DNA of 64,000 nt, taken from the NCBI GenBank assembly GCA_016930535.1, contig JAFGGN010000043.1:62001-126000 (forward strand). The letters are read 5' to 3'. Positions 8,970 to 20,107 of this stretch are shown here, one piece after another. Position numbers and translations under genes: made by a program. The notes beneath the pieces are model-generated. The model saw only the letters and a list, made by a program, of their open reading frames with translations, was not told the DNA's origin and did no database searches. Numbering within the stretch: position 1 is the stretch's first letter; each line of letters begins with the position of its first letter. The stretch is from a bacterium. GTDB lineage: Bacteria > Zhuqueibacterota > QNDG01 > JAFGCO01.

Positions 8970-9742
8970 TGATTGCAGGGTTCTTTGAAAATATCGGACA
9001 TACTTTCCTGAGCTATCTCCGGGAAGTCGGACGTATGGTTATTCTGATGATTCGCATTGTCCGGTTTTCTCCGGATATAATCAGGAACCGCTCCCTCACC
9101 ATCGGTCAGATGATGAAAATAGGGGTGCTTTCGCTTCCGCTGGTTACTGTGGTCAGCATGTTTACCGGCGCTGTCGCGTCATGGCAGGCTGCTTATCAGT
9201 TTCGGGGGCTCATATCGCTTGATTTTTTGGGTGCAGCGGTCAGTGCCGCCATTTTTATCGAATTGAGTCCTGTATTAACGGGACTGGTCGTGGCAGGAAG
9301 GGTAGGTGCATCCATTGCGGCGGAACTCGGTACCATGTGCGTGACCGAACAAATCGATGCGCTCGAATCGCTCGCTATTGATCCTGTCCGTTATCTGGCA
9401 CTGCCCCGATTTACGGCCGGCTGGATAACCATGCCATTGCTTGTCATTTATTCGAATATTGTGGCCCATTTCGGTGCATATCTCGTGGCCAGTTTTTTAA
9501 TGGATGTTTCCACTGCCGCGTTTTTTGGAAGTGTGCAGCGTTATTTTTTATTTCACAATGTTTTATCCGGACTGGTCAAGGCGCTCGTTTTCGGTGGTGG
9601 GACGGCACTCGTTGGATGTGCCGTCGGTTTTTCGACGACTGGAGGTGCAGAAGGCGTAGGCAAATCGACGATCAGGGCATTCGTATACTCGTCCGCATTT
9701 ATATTGATATCCGATTATATCCTGGCCACATTTTTATTTTAA
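8966..9742 (+). CDS. mlaE: MlaE-family lipid ABC transporter permease
   Basis: Inner-membrane permease of the MlaE/TTG2B family, which moves phospholipid or other lipids between the membranes. The 258-residue protein shows the diagnostic block running from ELSPVLTGLVVAGRVGASIA to LGTMCVTEQIDALESLAIDP near residues 93-142. About five to six hydrophobic segments are present. The start ATG at 8966 overlaps the nadD stop by four bases. The ATPase partner follows 15 bases downstream. No MCE-domain (MlaD-type) substrate-binding gene lies next to the pair, as is usual elsewhere. Confidence 0.93.
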   Translation: MMIAGFFENIGHTFLSYLREVGRMVILMIRIVRFSPDIIRNRSLTIGQMMKIGVLSLPLVTVVSMFTGAVASWQAAYQFRGLISLDFLGAAVSAAIFIELSPVLTGLVVAGRVGASIAAELGTMCVTEQIDALESLAIDPVRYLALPRFTAGWITMPLLVIYSNIVAHFGAYLVASFLMDVSTAAFFGSVQRYFLFHNVLSGLVKALVFGGGTALVGCAVGFSTTGGAEGVGKSTIRAFVYSSAFILISDYILATFLF

Positions 9743-9757
9743 AAACCGATCCGGATT

Positions 9758-10501
9758 ATGATAGAAATCGAACATATTGAAAAGTCGTTCCAGGGGAAAA
9801 CAGCACTTCGTGATATCAGTCTTTCAATCCCGGAAAAACAGACCATGGTGATTGTCGGTTGCAGCGGATGCGGAAAAACTGTGCTGCTGAGATCCATAAT
9901 CGGACTGGTTAAACCTGAACGTGGCCGGATTCTTGTGAACGGAAGGGATGTAACGGCGATGCGCAGGAAAGAACTGTTCGAAATCAGGAAGCAGTTCGGT
10001 ATGCTGTTTCAGGGAGCGGCTCTCTTTGATTCGATGACTGTGGAAGAAAATATCGCGCTGCCGCTGCGTGAACATACAAAATTAAATCCTGCCCAGGTCC
10101 GGCAGAAGGTATCTGAAAAACTCAAACTTGTCGGGCTTTCTTCAATCGGAGACAAAAAGCCGTCTGAATTATCAGGAGGCATGAAAAAACGTGTGGGACT
10201 GGCAAGGGCATTGATCATGGACCCGAAATACATGCTGTTTGACGAACCGACCACCGGTCTGGATCCGATCATGTCGGATGCCATCAATCGTCTGATATTG
10301 AATACGCAGCAACAGCTGAATATCACTTCAATCGTGGTCACCCACGATTTAAAAAGCGCTTTCACGGTCGGAAACCGAATTGCCATGATATGTGAGGGCG
10401 TCGTGATCTTTTCGGATTCAGTGGAAGCCTTTCAAAACAGCGATCACCCGGTTGTCCGGCAATTTATTGAAGGCCGTTCCGGACCCAGGGAAGAAAAGTA
10501 G
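9758..10501 (+). CDS. mlaF: MlaF-family lipid ABC transporter ATPase
   Basis: ATP-binding subunit that energises the MlaE permease. The 247-residue protein contains Walker A GCSGCGKT (about residues 34-41), Q-loop MLFQGAALFDSMTVEENIAL, ABC signature LSGGMKKR (about 138-145) and Walker B YMLFDEPTTGLDP (about 159-171). The H-loop VVTHDLKSAF is near 194. The MKKRVGLARAL variant of the signature region is typical of the MlaF/TTG2A group. radA starts five bases after the stop, so the lipid transporter pair ends here without an MCE gene. Confidence 0.94.
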   Translation: MIEIEHIEKSFQGKTALRDISLSIPEKQTMVIVGCSGCGKTVLLRSIIGLVKPERGRILVNGRDVTAMRRKELFEIRKQFGMLFQGAALFDSMTVEENIALPLREHTKLNPAQVRQKVSEKLKLVGLSSIGDKKPSELSGGMKKRVGLARALIMDPKYMLFDEPTTGLDPIMSDAINRLILNTQQQLNITSIVVTHDLKSAFTVGNRIAMICEGVVIFSDSVEAFQNSDHPVVRQFIEGRSGPREEK

Positions 10502-10506
10502 GAGCA

Positions 10507-13012
<2,506 letters not shown>

Positions 13013-13031
13013 AAAATCAAAGGAGGCAACA

Positions 13032-13376
13032 ATGTTGTTATTGAATCTTGCAATGGCCGCAGCAGGCAGCGGCAGCGGCGGCGGTGCTCCGGCCAATCCG
13101 ATGGGGCAAATGCTGCCGATATTTTTGATTTTCATGGTCGTCTATATTTTCCTGATGATTCTGCCCAACCGGAAAAAGCAGAAGGAACATCAGAAGATGC
13201 TGGACAATCTGAAGAAGGGCGATAAGGTGGTCACCACAGGCGGAATCGTGGGCAGTATCGCGGGTATCAAGGAAAAAGAGAACATCGTTTATCTGAAGGT
13301 TTCCGATAATACCAAAATCGAGCTGCTGCGGTCCTCAATTGCGCAGGTTGTCCGCGACAAGGAAATTTCAAAATAA
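13032..13376 (+). CDS. yajC: Sec translocon accessory protein YajC
   Basis: A 114-residue inner-membrane protein that associates with SecDF. It has a Gly/Ser/Ala-rich N-terminus and one transmembrane segment at about residues 31-53 (PIFLIFMVVYIFLMILP). The family core follows (RKKQKEHQKMLDNLKKGDKV then VTTGGIVGSIAGI). The start ATG at 13032 follows AAAGGAGGCAAC, a strong ribosome site. secD/secF do not follow; instead the last base of yajC is the first base of the fmt start codon. Confidence 0.93.
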   Translation: MLLLNLAMAAAGSGSGGGAPANPMGQMLPIFLIFMVVYIFLMILPNRKKQKEHQKMLDNLKKGDKVVTTGGIVGSIAGIKEKENIVYLKVSDNTKIELLRSSIAQVVRDKEISK

Positions 13377-14317
13377 TGCGCATCGTGTTCATGGGAACAC
13401 CGGAATTCGCGGTTCCGAGTCTCAGGAAACTGGCATCCAGTCCGGATCATCACATCACCGGGGTTGTCACGGTACCAGACCGCCAAAAAGGTCGGGGGCT
13501 GAAAGTGCTGGCATCTCCTGTCAAAACATCGGCCCTTGACCTGAATCTTCCGGTCGTTCAGCCTGAAGTACTTGACGATCCGGGTTTTATCGGTCAGCTG
13601 ACCGGCTGGAATGCGGACTGCTTTGTTGTTGTCGGTTTTCGTATTTTACCGCCTGAAGTTTTCGAGCTTCCGCCCGGGGGATGTTTCAATCTTCATGCAT
13701 CGCTTCTGCCCAAATACCGGGGCGCCGCCCCCATTCAATGGGCCCTTATCAGGGGTGAAAAGAAGACCGGTGTCACGACATTTTTAATCAGGAGAACCGT
13801 GGATACGGGCGATATTTTGATGCAGGATGAGACGGAAATCGGTGAGAACGAAAATGCGGGCAGTCTGCACGACCGGCTGGCCGTTATCGGAGCCGGCCTG
13901 GTGCTGCGTACGGTCGATGCACTCGAATCGGGGAAACTGACGCCCAGGATTCAGCATGGGGACCCGACGTCCGCTCCGAAAATTACACAGGAGACCGGGA
14001 GAATCGACTGGAATGCATCCGCCGGACAAATCCGGAATCTGATTCGTGGACTGTCCCCGTATCCCGGAGCATATGGATTTCTGAACGGCAGGAGATTTAA
14101 AATTTATGAGGCTGAAATTCTCAGTCAGGAAGATGGGGCAGACGCCGGAAAAATAATAAAATCAGAAGGCGGACAATTGATCGTTCAGACAGGTTCGGGG
14201 TGTATTCTGGTTAAAACATGTCAGATCGAGGGAAAAAACCGGATGGATGCCGCCGCTTTTCTGAGAGGAGTGGCACCCGGCTCCCTGGACCGCTTTGACA
14301 TCATAAAGCGGATTTGA
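13376..14317 (+). CDS. fmt: Methionyl-tRNA formyltransferase
   Basis: Formylates initiator Met-tRNA using 10-formyltetrahydrofolate. The 313-residue protein begins MRIVFMGTPEFAVPSL. It carries the folate-site motif NLHASLLPKYRGAAPIQWAL at about residues 107-126, with the catalytic Asn-His pair. The C-terminal OB-like tRNA-binding domain spans about 205-313. The start ATG overlaps the yajC stop by one base. Its own stop overlaps the TTG/ATG start of rsmB. No peptide deformylase gene is present nearby. Confidence 0.95.
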   Translation: MRIVFMGTPEFAVPSLRKLASSPDHHITGVVTVPDRQKGRGLKVLASPVKTSALDLNLPVVQPEVLDDPGFIGQLTGWNADCFVVVGFRILPPEVFELPPGGCFNLHASLLPKYRGAAPIQWALIRGEKKTGVTTFLIRRTVDTGDILMQDETEIGENENAGSLHDRLAVIGAGLVLRTVDALESGKLTPRIQHGDPTSAPKITQETGRIDWNASAGQIRNLIRGLSPYPGAYGFLNGRRFKIYEAEILSQEDGADAGKIIKSEGGQLIVQTGSGCILVKTCQIEGKNRMDAAAFLRGVAPGSLDRFDIIKRI

Positions 14318-15672
14318 TGACGATGTGTTCAAAGACCTCTGAAACGCCCCGGAGGATGGCTGCTGAAATTCTGTTCCGTGTTTGCAGGACACAGGCTTAT
14401 GCCGATATATTAATGACGGACCGGATCGGAAAATCCGGATTGCAGCATGCGGATAGGGCTTTGGTGCAGGAACTGGTCTATGGTGTTTTGAGATGGAAAG
14501 GACAGCTGGATTATATTCTGCAGGAACAGTATCACGGTAAATGGAAAAAATTACCGGATAAAGTCCGGATCGTGCTGGAAATCGCATTGTACCAAATACT
14601 GCATCTGGATCGCATCCCCGGTTTCGCCATTGTACATGAAGCCGTTGACATGACGAAACGATGGGGGATGTCCCCATGGTCCGGGCTCGTGAATGCAATT
14701 CTGCGCCATGTTCCCGATGATCTTTCTCAGGTTCAATGGCCTGTGCTGAGCGAGAATCCTGTAAGGGCCATCAGCATTCGATGGTCGCATCCTGAATGGC
14801 TTGTATCCAAATGGCTGGGGAAATTCGAACCGGACAGGGTTATTTCGATTTGTAAAGCCAATAACGAAAAATCAGTCCTTTCAATACGGGTCAACACGGC
14901 GCACGGCGATTCAGGCACCATTGTTGAATCATTAAAAAAAATGGGCTATGTTGTTAAACCAGGATTGTATTTAAAAGAATTTTTTCGTATCGTAAATGGA
15001 ACGGGTCTGTTTGAAACAGATCCCTTTTTAAAAGGCGTTATAACGGTTCAGGACGAAAGCGCCGGTCTGGCCGGCAGGCTGCTGAATCCTCAGGACGGAG
15101 ATAAAATTCTCGACATGGCATCTGCGCCCGGCGGTAAAGCAGGCCATATTGCGGAATTGTCGATGCGCAGGGCCCGAATTCTGGCACTTGATCTGTATTG
15201 GGACCGGCTCGTCCGGTTGAAAGAAACAATCGGCCGTCTGGACCATAAAAATGTGACTATTGTTCATGCGGATGCCGGCAATATTCCGGGACGGGAATTC
15301 GATAAAATTCTACTGGATGCGCCGTGCAGCGGCATCGGAGTCATCCGGAAACGAATGGAATTAAGATGGCGGATTCGGCAGTCTCAGGTCGATATGCTTG
15401 CCGGAATACAGAAAAAACTGCTTACCCAGGCTGTGAAAGCATTAAAGCCGGGCGGTGTGATTGTATACAGTACTTGTACGGTTCTTGATGAAGAAAATCA
15501 GCGTGTGATCGATTGGTTTCTCGAACACAACAAAAAATTTGATATCGAACACGGGACAGCATGGATTCCTGAAAATCTGGTCAACGGTTCCGGAGCGGTG
15601 GAAACGTGGCCCGATCTTCATGCGATTGACGGATCATATGCTGTTCGGTTGAAACATCGGAGCGTCTCATGA
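14314..15672 (+). CDS. rsmB: 16S rRNA (cytosine-967-C5)-methyltransferase
   Basis: Methylates cytosine 967 of 16S rRNA. The 452-residue protein has an N-terminal NusB-like RNA-binding domain (about residues 10-150) and a C-terminal SAM-dependent methyltransferase. Motif I is DMASAPGGKAGHIAEL. DAPCSGIGVIRKRMELRWR holds motif IV, and YSTCTVLDEEN carries the catalytic cysteine. The start is ambiguous: TTG 14314, ATG 14317 and ATG 14323 all lie at the fmt overlap. The stop overlaps the next gene by four bases. The fmt-rsmB pairing is conserved widely. Confidence 0.94.
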   Translation: MMTMCSKTSETPRRMAAEILFRVCRTQAYADILMTDRIGKSGLQHADRALVQELVYGVLRWKGQLDYILQEQYHGKWKKLPDKVRIVLEIALYQILHLDRIPGFAIVHEAVDMTKRWGMSPWSGLVNAILRHVPDDLSQVQWPVLSENPVRAISIRWSHPEWLVSKWLGKFEPDRVISICKANNEKSVLSIRVNTAHGDSGTIVESLKKMGYVVKPGLYLKEFFRIVNGTGLFETDPFLKGVITVQDESAGLAGRLLNPQDGDKILDMASAPGGKAGHIAELSMRRARILALDLYWDRLVRLKETIGRLDHKNVTIVHADAGNIPGREFDKILLDAPCSGIGVIRKRMELRWRIRQSQVDMLAGIQKKLLTQAVKALKPGGVIVYSTCTVLDEENQRVIDWFLEHNKKFDIEHGTAWIPENLVNGSGAVETWPDLHAIDGSYAVRLKHRSVS

Positions 15673-16448
15673 GTTTGATGAAAACACTGTTCAACCGGAG
15701 GTCCATTGCCGGTTATTTCGCTGCACTGGGCGGCCTGATCATCTGTTTTTTTATCGTTGATAAAATGGTCATGCCCCTTTATACAAAGCAGCATGCGGAG
15801 GTTGAACTTCCGGATGTGGTTGAAAAATCCGCAGTTGAGGCGGAATACCTGCTGAAATCACAGGGATTCCGGATGATTATCGACAAAAGTGAATATCATC
15901 CCGTGCTTCCGGAAAGCACGGTTGTGTTTCAGAAACCGGCTCCTTTTACCAAAGTGAAACGCGGCCGGCGTATCTATGTGCACATCAGCGCAGGGGAAAA
16001 GACTGTCATGGTTCCGCGCATTATCGGACTTTCCGAACGCGATGCACAATTCCAGCTTCAAAAAGCGCAGCTTGATGTCGGGGATATTCAATATCATGTT
16101 TCAACGTACCCGAAAGACGTTGTCTGCGACCAGGAACTTCCTCCGAACACGGAAGTTCCGGAAAAAACGAAAATTTCATTCTCTGTCAGTCTCGGAAGAA
16201 GCAAAACGCAGTATGTGGTTCCGGATGTCACCGGACGGACATTGCAGGAAGCCGTCAGCCTGATTCGAAAAGAGGGACTTCGGATGGGACGGCAGCAAAT
16301 GATTGTCAAAGAAGATCTGCTTCCCCAAACCGTCATTTCACAGCAGCCAAAACCGGGAATGACAGTTAAATCCGGTCAGTCGGTAGATCTTGTCGTCAGC
16401 CGGTTGCCCCATGCAACAAGTACAGGAGACAGCATTGCACCCAATTGA
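15669..16448 (+). CDS. Stand-alone PASTA-domain membrane protein
   Basis: A 259-residue protein with a short cytoplasmic N-terminus and one transmembrane segment at about 14-36. Three PASTA repeats follow (about 45-110, 112-180 and 182-252), recognisable by VELPDVVEKSAVEAEYLLKS, VPRIIGLSERDAQFQLQKAQ and VPDVTGRTLQEAVSLIRKEG. PASTA domains bind peptidoglycan fragments in Ser/Thr kinases and penicillin-binding proteins. Here there is neither a kinase nor a transpeptidase domain. It overlaps rsmB by four bases and rpe by 14 bases. The function is unknown; a periplasmic cell-wall-binding role is inferred from the domain only. Confidence 0.88.
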   Translation: MSLMKTLFNRRSIAGYFAALGGLIICFFIVDKMVMPLYTKQHAEVELPDVVEKSAVEAEYLLKSQGFRMIIDKSEYHPVLPESTVVFQKPAPFTKVKRGRRIYVHISAGEKTVMVPRIIGLSERDAQFQLQKAQLDVGDIQYHVSTYPKDVVCDQELPPNTEVPEKTKISFSVSLGRSKTQYVVPDVTGRTLQEAVSLIRKEGLRMGRQQMIVKEDLLPQTVISQQPKPGMTVKSGQSVDLVVSRLPHATSTGDSIAPN

Positions 16449-17121
16449 AATCTATCCATCCATTCTGGCTGCCGATTTTTCTAATTTAAGTGAAGGCCTG
16501 AAAACAGTTGAATCGGCGGGCGCTGACGGGTTTCATTTTGATGTCATGGACGGGCATTATGTTGATAATATAACATTCGGCCCCGTTGTACTCGAATCGA
16601 TCCGCAAGGTTACCGGACTTCCTTTTTGGGTTCATCTGATGATTTGCGATCCTGAAAAGTATGCCGATGATTTTATTGCTGCAGGGGCCGATGGTTTGTT
16701 TATCCACCCGGATACGGTCAGCGATATGAACGGATTCGTTCAAAAACTGAAAGATAAGGGCGTGCATGTCGGCATGGCCCTCAATCCCGATACCGACGTG
16801 CATGAATTGCGGCATCTTTTTCATTTATTTTCGGATATGCTGATCATGCTGGTGCATCCCGGATTCGGAGGTCAGAAAATGATCGGTTCCGCTCTGGATC
16901 AGATTCATACAATTGAGACCCTGATAGGCGATTCTGCGGACCGCCCGCGGTTTCATGTGGACGGCGGCGTCAATGAAAGTACTGTACAGCAGGTTCTGGA
17001 AGCCGGAGCGGATACGCTTGTAGCCGGTTCCGGTATCTTTCGTCAGAGGGATCCGGCACATGCTTTGCAACTTATTCGGTCGCACGCGAAAATGCATCTT
17101 GAAAGAATGAAACAAACCTAG
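16435..17121 (+). CDS. rpe: Ribulose-phosphate 3-epimerase
   Basis: Interconverts ribulose-5-phosphate and xylulose-5-phosphate in the pentose phosphate pathway. I choose the TTG at 16435, six bases after an AGGAG ribosome site. It gives the typical N-terminus MHPIEIYPSILAADFSNL; the longer frame from 16390 or the ATG at 16411 would add a poor extension inside the PASTA gene. The 228-residue TIM barrel has the metal-ligand stretches HFDVMDGHYVDN and HLMICDPEKY. MLVHPGFGGQK and FHVDGGVNESTV are the other family motifs. All catalytic positions look intact. Confidence 0.94.
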   Translation: MHPIEIYPSILAADFSNLSEGLKTVESAGADGFHFDVMDGHYVDNITFGPVVLESIRKVTGLPFWVHLMICDPEKYADDFIAAGADGLFIHPDTVSDMNGFVQKLKDKGVHVGMALNPDTDVHELRHLFHLFSDMLIMLVHPGFGGQKMIGSALDQIHTIETLIGDSADRPRFHVDGGVNESTVQQVLEAGADTLVAGSGIFRQRDPAHALQLIRSHAKMHLERMKQT

Positions 17122-17169
17122 GAACCTGCTGTACAAATAATAAGGACAGGGAAAATCGGAGATCGCTCT

Positions 17170-17610
17170 ATGTCATTCAAATTTACCAAACAGGATATTG
17201 AAAAAATAGGGCAGGTGCTTGGATGTACCGTACAGCGTACGGAACAAAATTATAGAATGGTGCTCGAAAATACTCAGGAAAAGCGTAAGCTCAGCCTCGA
17301 AATCTACCCGGATATACCCATCGGTCAGCGTCAGGGCAATCTGATATCCGTATATACTGCGCAGACGCATTTTCAATTGCACTTTTGCAGCGGCTATGTA
17401 GTCAGTGACATGCTCGGCGAAGTGACTTTCGTTGCGGAATGCGAGCAGAAATTATCCGGTCTCATTGTGGAAAAAGGAGCCGGTTGTTCATTATACGCCA
17501 ATGTCGATGTCGGTATTCTGTCAGGAGATTTCACAAAATTGGGTCCGGAAGTGATGCTCTCCGGAATTGCACTCTCACTGGCAGAACAGATACTGCCGCA
17601 GAAAACATGA
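17170..17610 (+). CDS. Uncharacterised protein coupled to a radical SAM gene
   Basis: A 146-residue soluble protein that I cannot assign to a family. It has no signal peptide, no transmembrane segment and no obvious catalytic motif. The first half is charged and helical (residues 5-45); the second half is beta-rich and glycine-containing (about 70-135). Cysteines occur in LGCTVQ, HFCSGY, ECEQK and GCSLY. The ATG at 17170 is 48 bases after rpe. Its TGA overlaps the ATG of the radical SAM gene (ATGA), implying translational coupling and possibly a shared task. This is a good candidate for a small conserved partner protein. Confidence 0.78.
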   Translation: MSFKFTKQDIEKIGQVLGCTVQRTEQNYRMVLENTQEKRKLSLEIYPDIPIGQRQGNLISVYTAQTHFQLHFCSGYVVSDMLGEVTFVAECEQKLSGLIVEKGAGCSLYANVDVGILSGDFTKLGPEVMLSGIALSLAEQILPQKT

Positions 17611-18554
17611 AAACAGGTTCGCATCAAAAGCGATATCGGACCTTCAGGCAGTATTTAAAACAGCGGTATGGTGTTCCCGTCAGAAAGATATCGATCGATG
17701 CCTCGATGACTTGTCCAAACCGGGACGGCACGATCGCGGTAAACGGTTGTATTTTTTGTAATAACAAGGCTTTCCATCCATTCGAGACTGTCGGCCAGTC
17801 AATCGACTCACAAATTGCCAATCAGATCATGTCCTTCAAGGATAGGGGAAGAGGTGAGAAGTTCATCGCCTATTTTCAGACTTATTCGAACACATATGCC
17901 TCTGTGGACCGGCTGCGTGAGATGCTCGGGCATGTCAGGAACTTTCCGGATATCGTCGGCATTGCCATCGGTACAAGACCGGATTGTATCGATCGAGATA
18001 AGCTGCAGCTGATTGCCTCTTTCGCTTCCGATTATGAAGTCTGGATTGAATACGGACTTCAATCCGCCCATGATGAGACATTGAAATTGATCAACCGCGG
18101 TCATTCCTATGCCGATTTTATAAAGGCGGTGCAGATGACCCGGCAATATCCGATATCAATATGCGTCCACCTGATTCTGGGGCTGCCCGGTGAATCGCAG
18201 GACGATATGCTGAAAACATCCGGCCAAATTGCCCGCCTGCCCATACATGCAGTCAAGTTTCACCCGCTCCAGGTGATTCGGGAGACGGCGCTGGAAGCCA
18301 TGTATGCTGAACATCGGATTACGGTTCCGGATCTGGAATCCTATGTCACATGGATCGTCAGCTGTATTGAACGGCTGCCGGAACCAATGATTATCCAGCG
18401 GTTGACGGCAGATGCCGCTCAATCCTGGTTGATCGCACCCGATTGGTGCCATGATAAAGCGGACGTACTGAAACGGATCGATGAGGAATTTGAGCGGCGC
18501 GATTCCTGTCAGGGAATTTACTATAAAACGGAAACCATTGATGAATATGAGTGA
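17607..18554 (+). CDS. Radical SAM protein, YhcC/TIGR01212 family
   Basis: A 315-residue radical S-adenosylmethionine protein of the YhcC group, whose substrate is not established. The iron-sulfur motif is in ASMTCPNRDGTIAVNGCIFC (about residues 28-47), where the three cysteines carry the family's widened first spacing. The later block GIAIGTRPDCID and IEYGLQSAHDETLKLINRGH are Elp3/MiaB-like radical SAM features. I use the ATG at 17607, which overlaps the stop of the preceding unknown gene as ATGA. The open frame upstream (from 17439) runs inside that gene and is not used. Confidence 0.9.
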   Translation: MKTGSHQKRYRTFRQYLKQRYGVPVRKISIDASMTCPNRDGTIAVNGCIFCNNKAFHPFETVGQSIDSQIANQIMSFKDRGRGEKFIAYFQTYSNTYASVDRLREMLGHVRNFPDIVGIAIGTRPDCIDRDKLQLIASFASDYEVWIEYGLQSAHDETLKLINRGHSYADFIKAVQMTRQYPISICVHLILGLPGESQDDMLKTSGQIARLPIHAVKFHPLQVIRETALEAMYAEHRITVPDLESYVTWIVSCIERLPEPMIIQRLTADAAQSWLIAPDWCHDKADVLKRIDEEFERRDSCQGIYYKTETIDEYE

Positions 18555-19203
18555 AAATCCCCTTAAAATACACGGGTTGACAGTGGGGCTGATTGAAACG
18601 AACTGTTATTTGCTCGAACATGTTTCCCGGCAAACAGCCCTTTGTGTGGATCCGGGGGGCGATGCGGAAAAGATTCTGGCATTCTGCAAAAAACAGCACA
18701 TCTCTATAGACAGGATATTGCTGACGCACGGTCACTATGACCATATCGGTGCTGTCAATGCACTCGTGGACCTTCTCGGTATTCCCGTTTATATTCATTT
18801 CGAAGATGTGGAAATGGCCACGAATCCGGATCTGAATCTTTCCCGGTTCATCATGGCTCCTTACCAGATCGACAGCTATCTGCATTATTATGAATCTTCC
18901 GGCATGATCCGGTTTTTCGATCATTCCATTCAAGTGATTCATACGCCGGGACACACACCGGGAAGCATCTGTTTGCTGTGGAATCAGAAACTGATATCCG
19001 GAGACACGCTTTTCAGAAATTCGATCGGCAGAACCGATTTTCCGGGTTCTGATCCGGAACTGCTGATTCGATCCATTAAATCTGAATTGATGGGCCTAGA
19101 TGACGGGATAGAGGTTTATCCGGGACATGGCATGAATACCACAATCGGACATGAGCGAAGGAGAAATCCATTCCTTGCCCCAGGCATTGACAACGGAGTA
19201 TGA
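18541..19203 (+). CDS. MBL-fold metallo-hydrolase (glyoxalase II-like)
   Basis: A metallo-beta-lactamase-fold hydrolase of about 220 residues, similar to YcbL/GloB-type thioesterases. It contains the zinc motif THGHYDHIGA, the HTPGHTPGSICLLW histidine motif and the SGDTLFRNSIGRTDFPG aspartate loop. The C-terminal YPGHGMNTTIGHERRRNPFL supplies the last histidine. Start candidates are ATG 18541 and ATG 18547, both within the 3' end of the radical SAM gene. Position 18541 has a weak GGAAA six bases upstream. The actual substrate is unknown; glutathione or bacillithiol thioesters are typical for relatives. Confidence 0.88.
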   Translation: MNMSENPLKIHGLTVGLIETNCYLLEHVSRQTALCVDPGGDAEKILAFCKKQHISIDRILLTHGHYDHIGAVNALVDLLGIPVYIHFEDVEMATNPDLNLSRFIMAPYQIDSYLHYYESSGMIRFFDHSIQVIHTPGHTPGSICLLWNQKLISGDTLFRNSIGRTDFPGSDPELLIRSIKSELMGLDDGIEVYPGHGMNTTIGHERRRNPFLAPGIDNGV

Positions 19204-20107
19204 AAGCGCAAAGGCACGTTTTCTCGATCACATTCTTCTGGACAGGGGATTGGCTGAAAACACCATGACGGCCTACCAGATGGATCTGGAACGGTATTTT
19301 CAGTTTATGCAGGAGCAAAATGTTTTAATTCCCGACCGGATCCGGAAGGATCATGTGCAGCTTTATATGCACACACTGGCCGATATTGGTTTGGCTGAAA
19401 CAAGTCTCGCAAGAAATCTGACGACAATCCGCATGTTTCACCGGTACTTATCCGCTGAACTGCTCGCGGATGAGGACCCGACAATCCATATTGAAACACC
19501 CAGACTGCACCGCAAATTGCCTGCTGTGCTGGAAATTTGTGAAATCGAACAAATTCTGAACCAGTTCGATCTGACTGTTCCCAAAGGAATCAGGGACAGG
19601 GCCATGTTTGAATTTTTATATGCGACAGGCGTCAGGGTTTCAGAACTGGTCCAGCTTTTGCAAAAGAATTTTATGCCCGAAGAAGGATTTGTACGGATAT
19701 TCGGAAAGGGGAACAAGGAACGTCTGGTGCCAGTCGGACAGACAGCGGTACAAAGCGTAATTCACTATCAAAAACATGTAAGGGAAAACCTGGTCCGGTA
19801 TTCGAAAAGCCAGGACCGGCTTTTTGTCAACATGCGCGGAAAACCCATGACAAGAATTGCGGTATGGATGATTCTGAAGGCTTATGCCGGTTCAGCCGGC
19901 ATTAAAAAAAATGTAAGCCCGCATACGTTCCGTCACAGCTTTGCCACGCATTTGCTTGAAGGCGGTGCCGATCTCCGGTCCGTACAGGAAATGCTCGGAC
20001 ATGCCAATATTGCCACGACCCAGATTTACACACACCTGGACCGCGAGTATTTACGCGATATCATTCAGACATTTCATCCGAGAGAGCAGAAACACGATGC
20101 ATTTTAA
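19151..20107 (+). CDS. xerD: Site-specific tyrosine recombinase XerD
   Basis: Resolves chromosome dimers at dif during division. The 318-residue protein has an N-terminal SAM-like core-binding domain (ENTMTAYQMDLERYFQF). The catalytic residues are intact: Arg in ATGVRVSELV, the HTFRHSFATHLLEGG box, the second His in LGHANIATTQIYTH, and the Tyr nucleophile in QIYTHLDREY. The ATG at 19151 overlaps the MBL gene by 53 bases. A TTG at 19175, ten bases after AAGGAGAA, is an equally plausible start and gives a more typical length of about 310. Location in a housekeeping run and lack of phage genes argue against an integrase of a mobile element. Confidence 0.9.
   Translation: MSEGEIHSLPQALTTEYESAKARFLDHILLDRGLAENTMTAYQMDLERYFQFMQEQNVLIPDRIRKDHVQLYMHTLADIGLAETSLARNLTTIRMFHRYLSAELLADEDPTIHIETPRLHRKLPAVLEICEIEQILNQFDLTVPKGIRDRAMFEFLYATGVRVSELVQLLQKNFMPEEGFVRIFGKGNKERLVPVGQTAVQSVIHYQKHVRENLVRYSKSQDRLFVNMRGKPMTRIAVWMILKAYAGSAGIKKNVSPHTFRHSFATHLLEGGADLRSVQEMLGHANIATTQIYTHLDREYLRDIIQTFHPREQKHDAF

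Noticed and set aside
19151..20107. Tyrosine recombinase as sign of a mobile element
   Set aside because: All features fit housekeeping XerD. There are no flanking repeats, tRNA, excisionase or phage genes, and it overlaps its neighbours in a core gene run.
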